Assembly (NCBI GenBank): GCA_012934845.2
Contig: WNNJ02000652.1
Coordinates: 1 to 64,000, forward strand
Origin: Pomphorhynchus laevis
Lineage: Eukaryota; Acanthocephala; Palaeacanthocephala; Echinorhynchida; Pomphorhynchidae
DNA: 64,000 bases
Reading direction: 5' to 3'
In this document: positions 54,085 to 64,000 of the stretch, piece by piece
Layout: each line of letters starts with the position of its first letter
How positions within the stretch are numbered: the stretch's first letter is position 1
Position numbers and translations under genes: made by a program
The notes under the pieces: model-generated
Told to the model about the DNA's origin: nothing
The model's database searches: none
The model's input: the letters and a program-made list of their open reading frames with translations, nothing else

Positions 54085-56960
54085 TAATCGTCAGGTAAAT
54101 AAATAAATAAATATTTTCTTAATAGAAAGATAACACAAGGCAACAGAACAGAACACAACACATCAGCCAGTACTTAGACAACGTTCGATACACAGCAGAA
54201 CCATAATTGTTCATCTGTAGTCTTCCAAAACCTCCTACAAGCTGACGTCCAGAGGAATCAGAGCCCTCCAACCAATCCAACTCGCCGCCTTACGACTGAA
54301 CCACCCGGGGTCTGCCACCCCCTGAAGGATCCAATCGCGGCGGACGATGCCAGGTAAGCGGGACACGAGCAGCTTCAAGAACCTTAGCCTTTGCTCAGGG
54401 GGACGTCCTCTCGAAAAGAAGACTAATCCCGAGATAGCCCAGGTACCCCAGAGACGTACCTGGGATTTCTCCCTTAATGACAGATGATGTGTCCGTTTCA
54501 GGGCCCATCTAGCTCTATTCATGATACGTTTAAGTCTATCCAGGTCAGCCTTAGCTGACCAGTTCAAGGTCAAAGAAAATCCCAGTTATCTTACTCGACT
54601 AGAAAAGACAGAGAGTGGTTCGTAGGGCAGTAAGGAGGATAGAGCAGAGAGTGCTAATCTCTTAAGCTTTTTCTTCGTCGTAGGGGCGCCATGAAAAACA
54701 ACCACCTGCGATTTTGAGGAGTTTAAAATAAGGTTGGACTTGGGAAGCTGGTCTTTTAATCTTAAAAATATCTGGCAGATGTCAGAGACTACGTCTTTGC
54801 ACCTGCGTCCAGAAAACAGGGCTGTAGTATCATCAGCGTATACCACTAGACGTTTTTCACGTTTAAATATTTTGAACAGTTGAATGGAGGCAGCAAGATA
54901 CAAGATAGGGGAAAGTGGTGAACCTTGAGGCACTCCTGTATTAGGGTAGAACTGACGTGCATCAGGGTCGTCTTCATATAAGAATCGCTTGGTGTACAAC
55001 AGTATCTCCACCCTGTTAAGAATGCTCGCAGGCAACCCGAGGGACCTGAAAGAAGAGATCACAAAGGGAATGGAGATACGGTCAATTGCGGCAGAAAAAT
55101 CAAGGAAAACAGCCACAGCGAGTTGATTGCTATTCTCTTGACAAAACTGCTGCACCTCACCAACTGCTAAATGGACCGAGCGACCTTTGACGAACCCATG
55201 GAAACCAAGTGGGATTAAATTATGCCTACTCAGATGGATGCGGATTCTACGCGCAAGCGCTTTTTCGTAGATCGAAACGAGGGAATTTTGAATCGAGATG
55301 GTCCGCAGGTCTTTTGGAGAACGTACCGGATTTCTCTAAGGGATAAAAATTCTCTTCCTAATATTGATGCCGGCTACATCAGAGGACGATGCTAAAAGCA
55401 TAGTGACGGCCGCTTCTCTCCTTAGATTGGCTGTCAAAAGCTGACAGACCCGAGAAGAGAGTAGAGCGGTGGACTTGGAGGTGCCCGGAAGAGGACCCCA
55501 GGCATTCAGGATCTCTGGAACAGAGAGATCCCTACTCCTGAAGTCCCCCCAATGCGGGATTGGTTGCGATGATTGCGTGGCTCCATAATTATGTAGGGCA
55601 AGTGACTACTCCAAAACATTAGCAAGACTGATGCTACCAATCCACCCAGATGCCCTGTCCCTCCAACAAACAAATCTCTCTTTCTTGAATATCTTCCAGA
55701 AGGAAGACCGGGACGGATCAAGGGAAGCAATGCTTACCCTATTCTTACCCAGCTGGAACCTATATCTAGTGCTCCAGTATTCTTTCGAAAGAGATTGACG
55801 TCCTGAAGAAGAGAGATTGGGAAGATGGATCATATGTGCAAGGGTCTTGAGCTTTGTTGGAGTGGGATTGAAAAGGCGACCTTTATAGGTAGTCGATAAA
55901 ATCCCGGTAGCTTGGGAAGAGAGGTAGGAATTAAATTCCGTTAAACTCTATTCCCAATTCGGGGGAAGCGACGAACAGCAGCCTGAAAGACGGCCACTCT
56001 GATTGGATCAAAGTGGAATCTCCTCCGAAGCAGCATGTCCTCTTCTATCCGCCAACGAATTAGGTCATGGGAGTTGGACAGATGTTGACGCGACTGTTCA
56101 GTACAGAGGGGTTTTAACAACTACCTCTCATGAATCAGTACAAGGTCGAGGAGTGAGTTTGTTGTATAGCAATTAAAGGTAGGGGATGGTGGTTTATGAA
56201 TGAAGAACCGGTTCCTAGCTCTGCGGAGTGCTGCATTAATCCAACGACCAGTTCTGTCGTTGAAATCACTAGTACCATGTCATAGCCGCTTTCAATGATT
56301 CGATCCAGGAGGTCACGATTCTTGTGAATATCCCCTGGACGAATGTAGACGTTGGCAAGACTGAAACGATTCTGTTCTTACAGAGAGAAACTACTAAACA
56401 AGAAAGGGCTGGACAAGAATAATTTAAAATAAGAGAGGACCTTAAAGAGCATTTAACTAGGGTCAAGAGTCCTTGAGATTAAAAGGAGTGAGGCGGGGTT
56501 ATGTACGGAGTATAGTGGGAACAAATGTGCTTAGGGATGAATCGAGTAATGTCCTGGGGGAGACAGATAGACCGCGTTTCCTGAAGGACTATAACATCTG
56601 CATCTCGGCCTGAGATAAGTCTAAGGCCCGAAGCTCCTCCCGAATTTTACTGAAACATGTTCAGTGAAAAAAGTTCACCGATACTTGACATAGAGTTGGC
56701 TCAGTTATAAGGGAATACCGGACCCTAAACATGACTAAAGATAGAAGGGTTACCCCCTCCACCACTAGCCAGGTCGACGACCGGCACTACCCCTCGAGCA
56801 GCATCATCATTTTTCATCATCATTTAAAGAAGAAGTAGCAGGGTGATCAGCTGCAGGACGCTGTTTTGAGAATAGGTTTAATTCTTGGCTTTAGGAATAG
56901 GGGGAAGAACACCCCCATCAGCATGCAATTTTTAAGAAATCTCTTACCTTGAGCTCCACC
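54085..56960 (-). mobile_element. family D LINE, copy 2
   Basis: Same orientation as copy 1 and about 85% similar where they align. ORF1 end and endonuclease at 56960-55950 in broken frames, linker 55833-55606, RT 55155-54586 (VAVFLDFSAAIDRISIPF, GVPQGSPLSPILYLA, VVYADDTTALFSGRRCKD), in-frame stop near 54584, then NWSAKADLDRLKRIMNRARW to the ORF2 stop at 54235. The 3' UTR ends in a (TTTA)n tail at 54095-54115 on the minus strand, the LINE 3' terminus. It joins directly to the 5' part of copy 1. Confidence 0.82.
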
Positions 56961-57569
56961 AGTGTTGAGAATATTCTTTCATTAATTAAATCAACGGCTT
57001 ATCGTTATGTGATCATTTGAGTTTTTTACTCTTCAGTCTCTTTATTTGGAATTTGCCTAGCCATTCGTGTATCGAGAGCACATATTGCATATAATTTGAT
57101 TAATCTTAATCAAAGCGATTGATTTATGAATCAATTAATATTAAAGCGAATGATAGACTCTTAACGACCGAGCCTGTTAATACAATGAACGGTCTTAAAG
57201 TCAATATTAGTAATACAAGCACGATCATATTAATGTGTGATGTCCGATTTTCTCAACATGATTGTTTTCTTACAATTATACTTCAATTGTATATATTACA
57301 AGTGTATACCAATTAAACTGGTTACCCAATTCTGTCATTTTGGTATTACTCTAACTATTCGATGGTATTTTTTACTGAACATCAAATTGATTAATTGTAA
57401 AGTAACGTCTGTTTCCCACTCCTTATTTACTGTCGTCTGTTGGTTTCGATACAGCAACAAGATTTTTCTGAATATAAATATCTCGGATTGTAAGCTAAGT
57501 TATGTTCGATTTGGAGGTGATATTACTATTGCTAACTTACGCAAACTTGATAGTTTAAATTGAAGTTTT
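56961..57569. other. AT-rich sequence, unassigned
   Basis: Open frames at 57119-57316 and 57237-57563 have low-complexity content. A stretch around 57340-57540 (WYFLLNIKLI, FRYSNKIFLN, VRFGGDI) is unrecognised. Confidence 0.35.
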
Positions 57570-57695
57570 TCAAATTTAGAAAATCTAAAAACAATTATTT
57601 ATTTTATTATTTAATTATTAAATTTTGATTTAGCATTAATATGTTTTGTTTATTTTATAATTATATTAAATACGTAGGATTAGGTAGCTGATTTG
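57570..57695 (+). repeat. ~312-bp repeat, 3' half only
   Basis: Matches the AT-rich 3' half of 58408-58718, from tagaaaatctaaaaacaatt to the gtagctgattt end. Confidence 0.75.
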
Positions 57696-57929
57696 ATTTA
57701 TAACACAATGAAAGATTGAATTTTTATAGCAACTATAATTTCGATAATGCATTCGTTTCATTTTGGTCGTTCAATTCTTATAAACTTTATTTGCTTTATA
57801 GAATTAGCAAAAACACATTCTTTAATACAAAATTCGCTATCGTTTTATTTAATAATAAAGATTTTCTTATCGCCTTCTCCATTGTAATTCTCCTTCTTAT
57901 CTTTATTTGCCAACTCTAAGTGAATCTCG

Positions 57930-58130
57930 ATATCTTTCTACTCACCTACGTTCCCGTAATTCTCTTCTGCTACACGTACCTATTCACTCAACCAACTTCG
58001 GCCGTTGATCCCTACATATCGCTGCGATATCTCCTTTGTAATTCCCTACCTAATCATCTGCGGTCATCATCCTCACTCCGATTTTTCAAAAAGCAACTAA
58101 AATCGATGCTACTAAACGATTAACGTTTTT
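57930..58130 (+). mobile_element. APE-type LINE C-terminal fragment
   Basis: Two adjacent frames read TNFGR, then ISLCNSLPNHLRSSSSLRFF and KKQLKSMLLND before TAA at about 58121. This is the very conserved last ~40 residues of CR1/Jockey-type LINEs (pattern LWNSLP..LR...SL..FK..LK..L). Only the 3' end is preserved. Confidence 0.65.
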
Positions 58131-58290
58131 TTTATTTTATCTGTTTCGCTATTGTGGGCTTGCAAGCACACAGTCTGTGTGCATTTGCCACATTAAAAAA
58201 CTTTCAAACTTTAAAGCATCTTATGACATTAAGTGTCAGAGGTAATAAGGTATAGTGAAGATGCCAAAATTCGAAATGCTCCGTTTTTTG

Positions 58291-58407
58291 ATTTAAATTT
58301 TAGAAAATCTTAAAACAATTATTAATTTTATTATTTAATTATTAAATTTTGATTTAGCATTATTATGTTTTGTTTATTTTATAATTATATTAAATACGTA
58401 GACTCAG
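58291..58407 (+). repeat. ~312-bp repeat, 3' half, in tandem with the next copy
   Basis: Runs directly into the complete copy that starts at 58408: its end 'tacgtagactcag' is fused to the next copy's start 'aaatacatcattagc', a head-to-tail junction. Confidence 0.8.
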
Positions 58408-58718
58408 AAATACATCATTAGCATGTATTTGGCCCTGCTACTATGTTGGGTAGAGGAGTTAGGGGCCGAAACCTGATAGCATAGCAGTTCCTCCTGATGA
58501 CCTCTAATTCTTATTCTGATACAACGTCTGTTATTTATTAATCAATTCATAAAAATGACGTTTATTTTAAATTTCATTTTTTTAACTTGATTTAAATGAT
58601 AGAAAATCTAAAAACAATTATTAATTTTATTATTTAATTATTAAATTTTGATTTAGCATTATTATGTTTTGTTTATTTTATAATTATATAACAATACGTA
58701 GACTCAGTTAGCTGATTT
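58408..58718 (+). repeat. ~312-bp repeat, complete copy 1
   Basis: Starts aaatacatcattagcatgta, contains ggggccgaaacctgatagca and cctgatgacctctaattc, and ends actcagttagctgattt. Over 90% identical to copy 2 at 59164-59477. Partial copies lie at 57570, 58291 and, reversed, at 15644-16032 and 20272-20422. Because copies 1 and 2 bracket a Penelope-like C-terminal fragment in the same orientation and occur in head-to-tail tandem, they may be the pseudo-LTRs of that element. Confidence 0.85.
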
Positions 58719-58788
58719 AATTATTAAATACATCATAATATTGCAGGCAAGAATAAAAAAGGTAGGTCATAACCAACTCAGATAAAAA

Positions 58789-59119
58789 ATGACGGAAAAT
58801 TATTTATATCATTATTTATATCGTAAAGATGACATATTTAAATTTACAAGAAACATATTTTTGCATGAGCATTCATGCATACCATATAATATAAAATATA
58901 ATACATTAAATAATGAAATTTTAAGAATTGCAACAATATGTAATGATATTGGCTTTCTTCAAAAATCATTTAAATAATTTAATAGATACATATTTTAAAC
59001 TAGGTTACTATAAAAATAACATCAAGCAGAATATAGTAAAATATATAAATCAACACAATAATATAAAGAATAAATTTAAACTCTTAGTTGGCAAATTTTT
59101 ATGGATGGATAATAAATAA
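58789..59119 (+). mobile_element. Penelope-like element, C-terminal fragment
   Basis: Frames starting 58789 and 58928 give FTRNIFLHEHSCIPYN, NTLNNEILRIATICNDIGF and LIDTYFKLGYYKNNIKQNI, matching the region after the RT catalytic motifs of Penelope-like elements (pattern SxxP...NxxxxxxxRI...C......L...F...GY...I). The element is broken and nearly all of it is missing. It lies between two copies of the ~312-bp repeat. Confidence 0.55.
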
Positions 59120-59163
59120 TATACTTTGTATTATTATAAGATACTAGATAGTTATTTCAGAGG

Positions 59164-59477
59164 AAATACATCATTAGCATGTATTTGGCCCCGCTGCTAT
59201 GTTGGGTAGAGGAGTTAGGGGCCGAAACCTGATAGCATAGCAGTTCCACCTGATGACCTCTAATTCTTATTCTGATACAACTTCTGTTATTTATTAGTCA
59301 ATTCATAAAAATGACTTTTATTTTAAATTCCAATTTTTTATTTTAACTTGATTTAAATTATAAAAAATCTTATAACAATTATTAATTTTATTATTAATTA
59401 TTAAATTTTGATTTAGCATTATTATGTTTTGTTTAGTTTATAATTATATTAAATACGTAGACTCAGTTAGCTGATTT
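59164..59477 (+). repeat. ~312-bp repeat, complete copy 2
   Basis: Near-identical to copy 1 along its length, with same start and end. Lies 45 bp after the stop of the Penelope-like fragment. Confidence 0.85.
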
Positions 59478-59518
59478 GAGTTATTTTGGTTTACCGAAAC
59501 ATGTCGTCATCCTCGTAA

Positions 59519-59890
59519 GCCTGGCTTGTAAATAAACGTTTTTTAGTATTTGAATTTAAGCACCTATTCTCATTAGCTACGATATCGGCGTTTATTAATT
59601 ATCGAGTTGACTGGCAGAACAAAGTACAAATATTAAGTGGCATCACTTTATCAAATGCATGTAGCTTAATATTAAGAAAAACAACTTATCCGTCATTTAG
59701 GAAAACAACCGTTAATGAAAATGTTCGCAGTCTTGAGATTTTTGATCATCGGAAACTCAAATTTTCTGGTAAACGAATATTGTTTCACAAACTTAGTAAT
59801 TCGTGCCATTGCAGATTTGGTAAAAGATATTGTGCTTGTTTGTGGAGTATAGTCCGTGTAATCTTAAATATAAAACGCTGCTGGAGATAG
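59519..59890 (+). mobile_element. open frame without ATG, probable RTE-like LINE C-terminus
   Basis: Open for 123 codons from the TAA at 59516-59518 to the TAG at 59888-59890, with no initiating Met needed for a remnant. The segment NVRSLEIFDHRKLKFSGKRI followed by LFHKLSNS resembles the block LEVFDHRCLRSIA....W..RISN found near the C-terminus of RTE-type LINEs. The rest, including the HCRFGKRYCAC end, is not diagnostic. Confidence 0.4.
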
Positions 59891-60399
59891 ACAAAATCGT
59901 GAACATTTTATTTGCTGTTTCGACACGTTTGTAAAGTGTGAATTTTTTATGTTTTGTAGATCTTGTATTACCCTGTAGCTTGTGCCATCAATGGATTTAG
60001 AAATAAATTTCTTAGATTCTTAATATATTGCTAATCATCTATTATTAATAGATTATTTGTATAACTCTGTATTAGGAAACAAACTTATCTGAACGCATTA
60101 TTCTCTCATAATCCGTTGAGAGAATAATAACGCGATTTTATGTTTTATATCTATTTCATCTTGCCCTGAATATGATTGTATATATAATACGTATAGCTAA
60201 ATATATAAATAATATTTATAAATTTATTTTTAATAATATTTTGTAAAGTTTTATAACAGAAAATAAAAGAGGATTGATATCGTGATCAAAATATTCTCTT
60301 TGATACCGCCGGTTTAGCACCCAAACGAATTCGCATCTTTAACGGTTCATTCGATTGTGGATGCGCTATAGTTTTGATTTTCGCGACTTGATTTCCTAA
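59891..60399. other. AT-rich spacer with a hairpin
   Basis: No gene recognised. Hairpin at 60097-60128 (arms attattctctca / tgagagaataat, 8-nt loop). Confidence 0.5.
60097..60128. repeat. perfect short hairpin, 12-bp arms
   Basis: Arms attattctctca / tgagagaataat, loop taatccgt. Member of the hairpin series. Confidence 0.82.
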
Positions 60400-63300
60400 T
60401 TTCTCCATTGCTATTCAGTGTTGAAATATCGGTAATTCTTCATCAGCGGTGATTTCGCCGTTACCCAAAATGTTGACGGACAGTCCTCGATCAAACGTCG
60501 ACCGTTGCAATCCCTTATCAACGCTATCCAATTCTCTGTTGTGGACGTCTTTATGGGCTGCGGACGCGGTAACGATTGGATCTAGCATACATGCTGAATT
60601 GCCCCTTTGAACAGCAGCGCTTAGACGCGGCATGATGAACGAACATGTCCGCTGGTCCGCAGTGACCCGCCAAGTCTCTTACCCAAATCTTCGGAGAATT
60701 TGATGGCCGACTGGCCAAATGCTTCAAGTATCTCGATAGTCGACTGCACAAATGAGTATTGAGTATGGTCAATACCATCGTATTTGTGCGTTTTCAATTT
60801 CTAAACATCTGCCGATACATCCTGCGCCATCGGTGGTACAGGTAGCATAGCTCTTTGCCAGCGTTTTTGGACCTGTAAAGTCTCAAACCACGATATTCTC
60901 TCTCCCATGGTATTAGATACCCACCGTCGGGCATTTTACTGTTAATTCGGCTGAGACCACTTGTATCCAGTCGATAGGGGACGTCGTCGGCTGTAATTAC
61001 CATCTTGATTAGGTTATTACCCTTAGCATTGCGGGTGTGATGACTACGTTTGCAGGGGGCAATCCAATCTATGTATTCCTAAGCAGTCGATTCATGATCC
61101 ACAGCTGCATACCTAAGCTGTACAGATCGAAAGACCCAAACGCAAAGTGACCTCAATTGTAATGCTATTATCGCCCAGTCGAGTCCCAAACGCGGTTATA
61201 GGTATTGCTTGCAGAAATGCTCCGGAATATACAGACAAAACTGCCTCAGTTATGTTATACTAACCTCATCCGAGGCGCTTTGAACCAGACATTCGTAGCT
61301 CATTTTTAGTATTGATTGAGTCAACTGTGTCTGCAGGTGTGTTTCCAGTTGGATATCAGCCCCGCATATGTTTTCCCATTCTAGCAATCCTTGGACATAA
61401 GCCGCGTCGTCATCTGCTATAAAGCAAGACCGAACATTTTGTAGGATTGAGCCAATTAGATTCTGATATCCGCTTACCGATGTCAAAAAGGCTGGTCAGG
61501 TGCTATTGTGCATTGATGAGATTCCCAGTCCTCCCATTTTAACCGGTAATGTGTCCTGATTTCACGCGATGTTGTCCACCGAGTTATTAAAAGTGCTTTT
61601 CAGGGCTAACCATACCATTCCATCGTATCTCTGGATTTCTTGATTTCGGTAGCATGGTGAGCATCGTAGTGTATGGGTTACGTTTGGTAAGGCTAATGTA
61701 TTTTGTAACAAGAACACTGAATCGTGTCTAGTCAGCAATTTAAATCGTGCTTTTGTTCGATCTAACTGTATTGTTGCTTGCTCCAGATCCATATCAACCG
61801 ATGTATTATCGCCCACGGGGGCTTCAAGCATTTCAGATACGTCGGGGTTGATTAGGTTTGCTCCAGGTAGAGCAGACTCAATCGATCTGTACAGCGATAA
61901 ATTCTTTGTTATAACCCCCCGTTTGTCCGGATTTAAAACAAAGCCGAGACCAGTACCTAAATCTAGTATGCGATGAATATCGTTGATCAGTTCAGTGCGA
62001 TTACCACTGAGCGTAAAGTTGTCAACGTTACATGCTGAAATGGGGGAAATCGTCGATTCAACCACCGCATGTATAGCAACACAAAATAACAAGCAAAGGC
62101 CCTAGAGGATCTCCTTGATGTACTCCCTACTCTGAATGCAACACGAACTTTCTGAAAAAAATATCGCTCGATTGTGCGTAGCGTGTCTTTATCCATGACA
62201 GAATTACAGAAAAGTGTCTAGATCTTACCATGAAAACAGCGCCCCGGCTTACTCGTTTAAAGGCGTTTTAAAAATCTATTTTCGCGAGTGCAGATCATTG
62301 TGCCAGATCGTTGCGCAAGAAATTACGAGTTGCGTGGAAGATGGGTTCCGCTCCCCTTTGTACACCTACTCCAAATCGACGAGGCATTAAGAATTCTAAG
62401 GGTATCTCGGATACTTACGATTTACAATCTTTGTGATTATTCTGCGCAACTTAGTCCCAACAGTAATAGATTGAATACCACCGGCTGTCTTCTTAAAGGC
62501 TAAAAGCTTTGTTCCAAAAAGTCGTGGGCAACAGCGAATGGTACCTGCCCGGCCGGTGCAAAGTTTAAAAAATGGGTCAGCGCATCGATGAGTCGACTTC
62601 CGTTTATTCCTGCGATTGGTTCGGTTAAATCGAGTAAGTGCAGTGCTCTTAATCCATCAGTGCCCGAATACCAAACTCTTGGTAACGATCGCAAAGCTGA
62701 CACAATGAGAAGTTGGGTAACATGATGCAGATCGATCGTAACATCATCTGAATGTGTTGTGTGGGATAACTTTTCACTTGTTGGGTGCTGTGCACGCATA
62801 ATTTGAAGGTGATGCTTGTTTGGGGTGGCAATGTTATTAGTAGAGCTAATCAAGCGAATTGCTCCAGTAACGTCCCCATCGTTGGTCTTTTCGAATACTC
62901 GTCGACAGAGACGATGTTCTTTTCACTTAGCGGTTTTAGAGCAGTCAGCTTTTTGGCGCTTGGGTATATGGAAATTCACGGGTTTAGATAGTAAAGATGC
63001 TCGGATGAACGTTGTTCATCATTTACGTAAGTGGTAGCTCAATGTTTTTTGACACGTTTGCCAGTTTGCTTTGGTGGTAGTGTAAGCGCGTATTATGCGC
63101 TAAATATAAAGTTCAGCCCATACCCATTGTTTTGACGGAATCTTTGCTACCGAGGTAAGCAAGGACGCCAATTTTTCAGCTGTATCCCTGATCCCCCATG
63201 GGATTCTTCGTATTGTACGTGTCTCCGCACTTATCCATCGATTTAATCCTGCATTTATTCTGATATCATTTGTAGTTGGATCTTCATCTTGTTGAAGATT

Positions 63301-63600
63301 AGAGATGTCAACGTTGTTGTGAGTGAATTGATTGGAAGGTATGACATTAGTTAACGGTGGAATACCCGAACCTTGACATCCCAGAGCATGACCATGTTTA
63401 CAAAGAAGTCAACTTGATATCGCGACGAATCTACACTTGCAGATTGAACATCGGACATTTATATTTGGCAGTTCCTTATTTTGTACGTTTGGGTCTGTTT
63501 CGGTTTCACGCATTGTCATTAGACAAAGGACAACGCTCACCTCGGGACGTGTCCTGACCTTACGACTTCGTTCGATAGGATCTCCACAATTTTTCATAAT
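60400..63600 (-). mobile_element. non-LTR retrotransposon, family Y, nearly full length, decayed
   Basis: Minus strand. N-terminal zinc-finger-like cluster at 63470-63380 (RCSICKCRF ... CKHGHALGCQGSG), linker GDVTGAIRLISSTNNIATP (about 62880-62820), pre-RT GTDGLRALHLLDL (about 62670), RT palm at 62092-61900 (LFCVAIHAVVESTISPI then NVDNFTLSGN, a degenerate catalytic box, and GLGFVLNPDK), thumb to 61562, then the C-terminal part 61000-60410: MPDGGYLIPWE (the usual RPDG... block), YDGIDHTQYSFVQSTIEILE, AFGQSAIKF, and LSAAVQRGNSACML. Many stops and frame changes; inactive. The order zinc finger, RT, restriction-like endonuclease fits R2-clade architecture; assignment within it is inference. Confidence 0.72.
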
Positions 63601-64000
63601 ATCGTTAATTGTTTTATCAAAGAGGTATTGTATATGTATTGTAAGTCTCGTAGTTTAATCCATGACCCAATGTGTTTAAAAATAAATATCTCATATTAAT
63701 ATTAATTATTAAATATAATATTAATTATTATAGCATTAAATATTAATTAAATTTTAAATAAATTTAACATTATTTTGTTGATTATTATAACATTAAAGTT
63801 AGTTATAAAACTCAATCAAAACATGTTTGCGACGCAAATAGAAACTGCAATGTTCGTATGATATCGTTAATTGTTTTATCAATTAGATTACTAAAATATC
63901 AATTATAGTAATTATAAAAAATTACTTTTTATTGATTACTAAAATTATGCTGCGTTACACTTCACAAGGGCTCAATAATTAATGTATTAAAGTTCGGCTG
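63601..64000. other. AT-rich window end
   Basis: No gene recognised. The word 'atcgttaattgttttatcaa' occurs at about 63601 and again at about 63863, a small direct repeat that could mark old insertion flanks. Confidence 0.4.

Noticed and set aside
58469-58520. Possible hammerhead ribozyme (GAAA and CTGATGA words with 10-bp complementarity)
   Set aside because: Not annotated as an RNA: with this order stem I would have to fit in about three bases, and the first pair next to CTGATGA is not the usual G-C. Kept only as a note under the repeat finding.
1-64000. LTR retrotransposons, endogenous retroviruses or Polintons
   Set aside because: No protease, integrase, capsid, envelope or packaging ATPase motif and no LTR pair with TG...CA ends was recognised; the RT sequences seen all fit non-LTR or Penelope-like types.
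1-64000. tRNA, rRNA, snRNA genes or CRISPR arrays
   Set aside because: No cloverleaf with matching A and B boxes, no U2 or rRNA core sequence, and no spacer-type array was noticed; the tandem arrays present are contiguous minisatellites without unique spacers.

Overview
This is AT-rich animal genomic DNA, most likely from an arthropod (insect). The host genes are intron-containing, have GT-AG splice sites, and encode animal proteins. No bacterial operon or organelle gene is visible. Species and order cannot be fixed from the sequence.

Layout. (1) 573-14785, minus strand: a 12-exon gene for 6-phosphogluconate dehydrogenase (Pgd), whose exons join in frame from the NADP-binding GLAVMG motif to the C-terminal stop. 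Only the start-codon exon was not found. Its introns hold a 2.4-kb minisatellite of period 31, a foldback repeat, a beta-tubulin exon fossil and a LINE ORF1 fragment. (2) 14.8-22 kb: mostly non-coding, with short repeats, a 163-bp tandem duplication and perfect short hairpins. (3) 22-44 kb: a dense nest of non-LTR retrotransposons. Two are families with restriction-like endonuclease type C-termini, called X and Y here; several are APE-type LINEs. A Penelope-like element also lies here. Many copies are inserted next to or into one another. (4) 46049-47523, minus: an intact two-exon MYST histone acetyltransferase of the MOF/KAT8 type (471 aa). A fossil fragment of the same gene lies about 0.7 kb downstream of it. 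(5) 48.3-57 kb: further X and LINE fragments, then two same-orientation copies of a LINE with zinc-knuckle ORF1 (family D). (6) 57.5-59.5 kb: a ~312-bp repeat, partly in tandem, that brackets a Penelope-like C-terminal fragment. (7) 59.5-63.6 kb: an RTE-like remnant and a nearly full-length but decayed family Y element.

Only Pgd and the MOF-like gene look like functional host genes. Pgd makes NADPH in the pentose phosphate pathway, and MOF acetylates histone H4. There is no sign that they work together. Nearly everything else is retroelement debris. The least expected large-scale signal is a clear excess of short perfect hairpins (10-17 bp arms, 2-8 nt loops), which looks like local inverted duplication.
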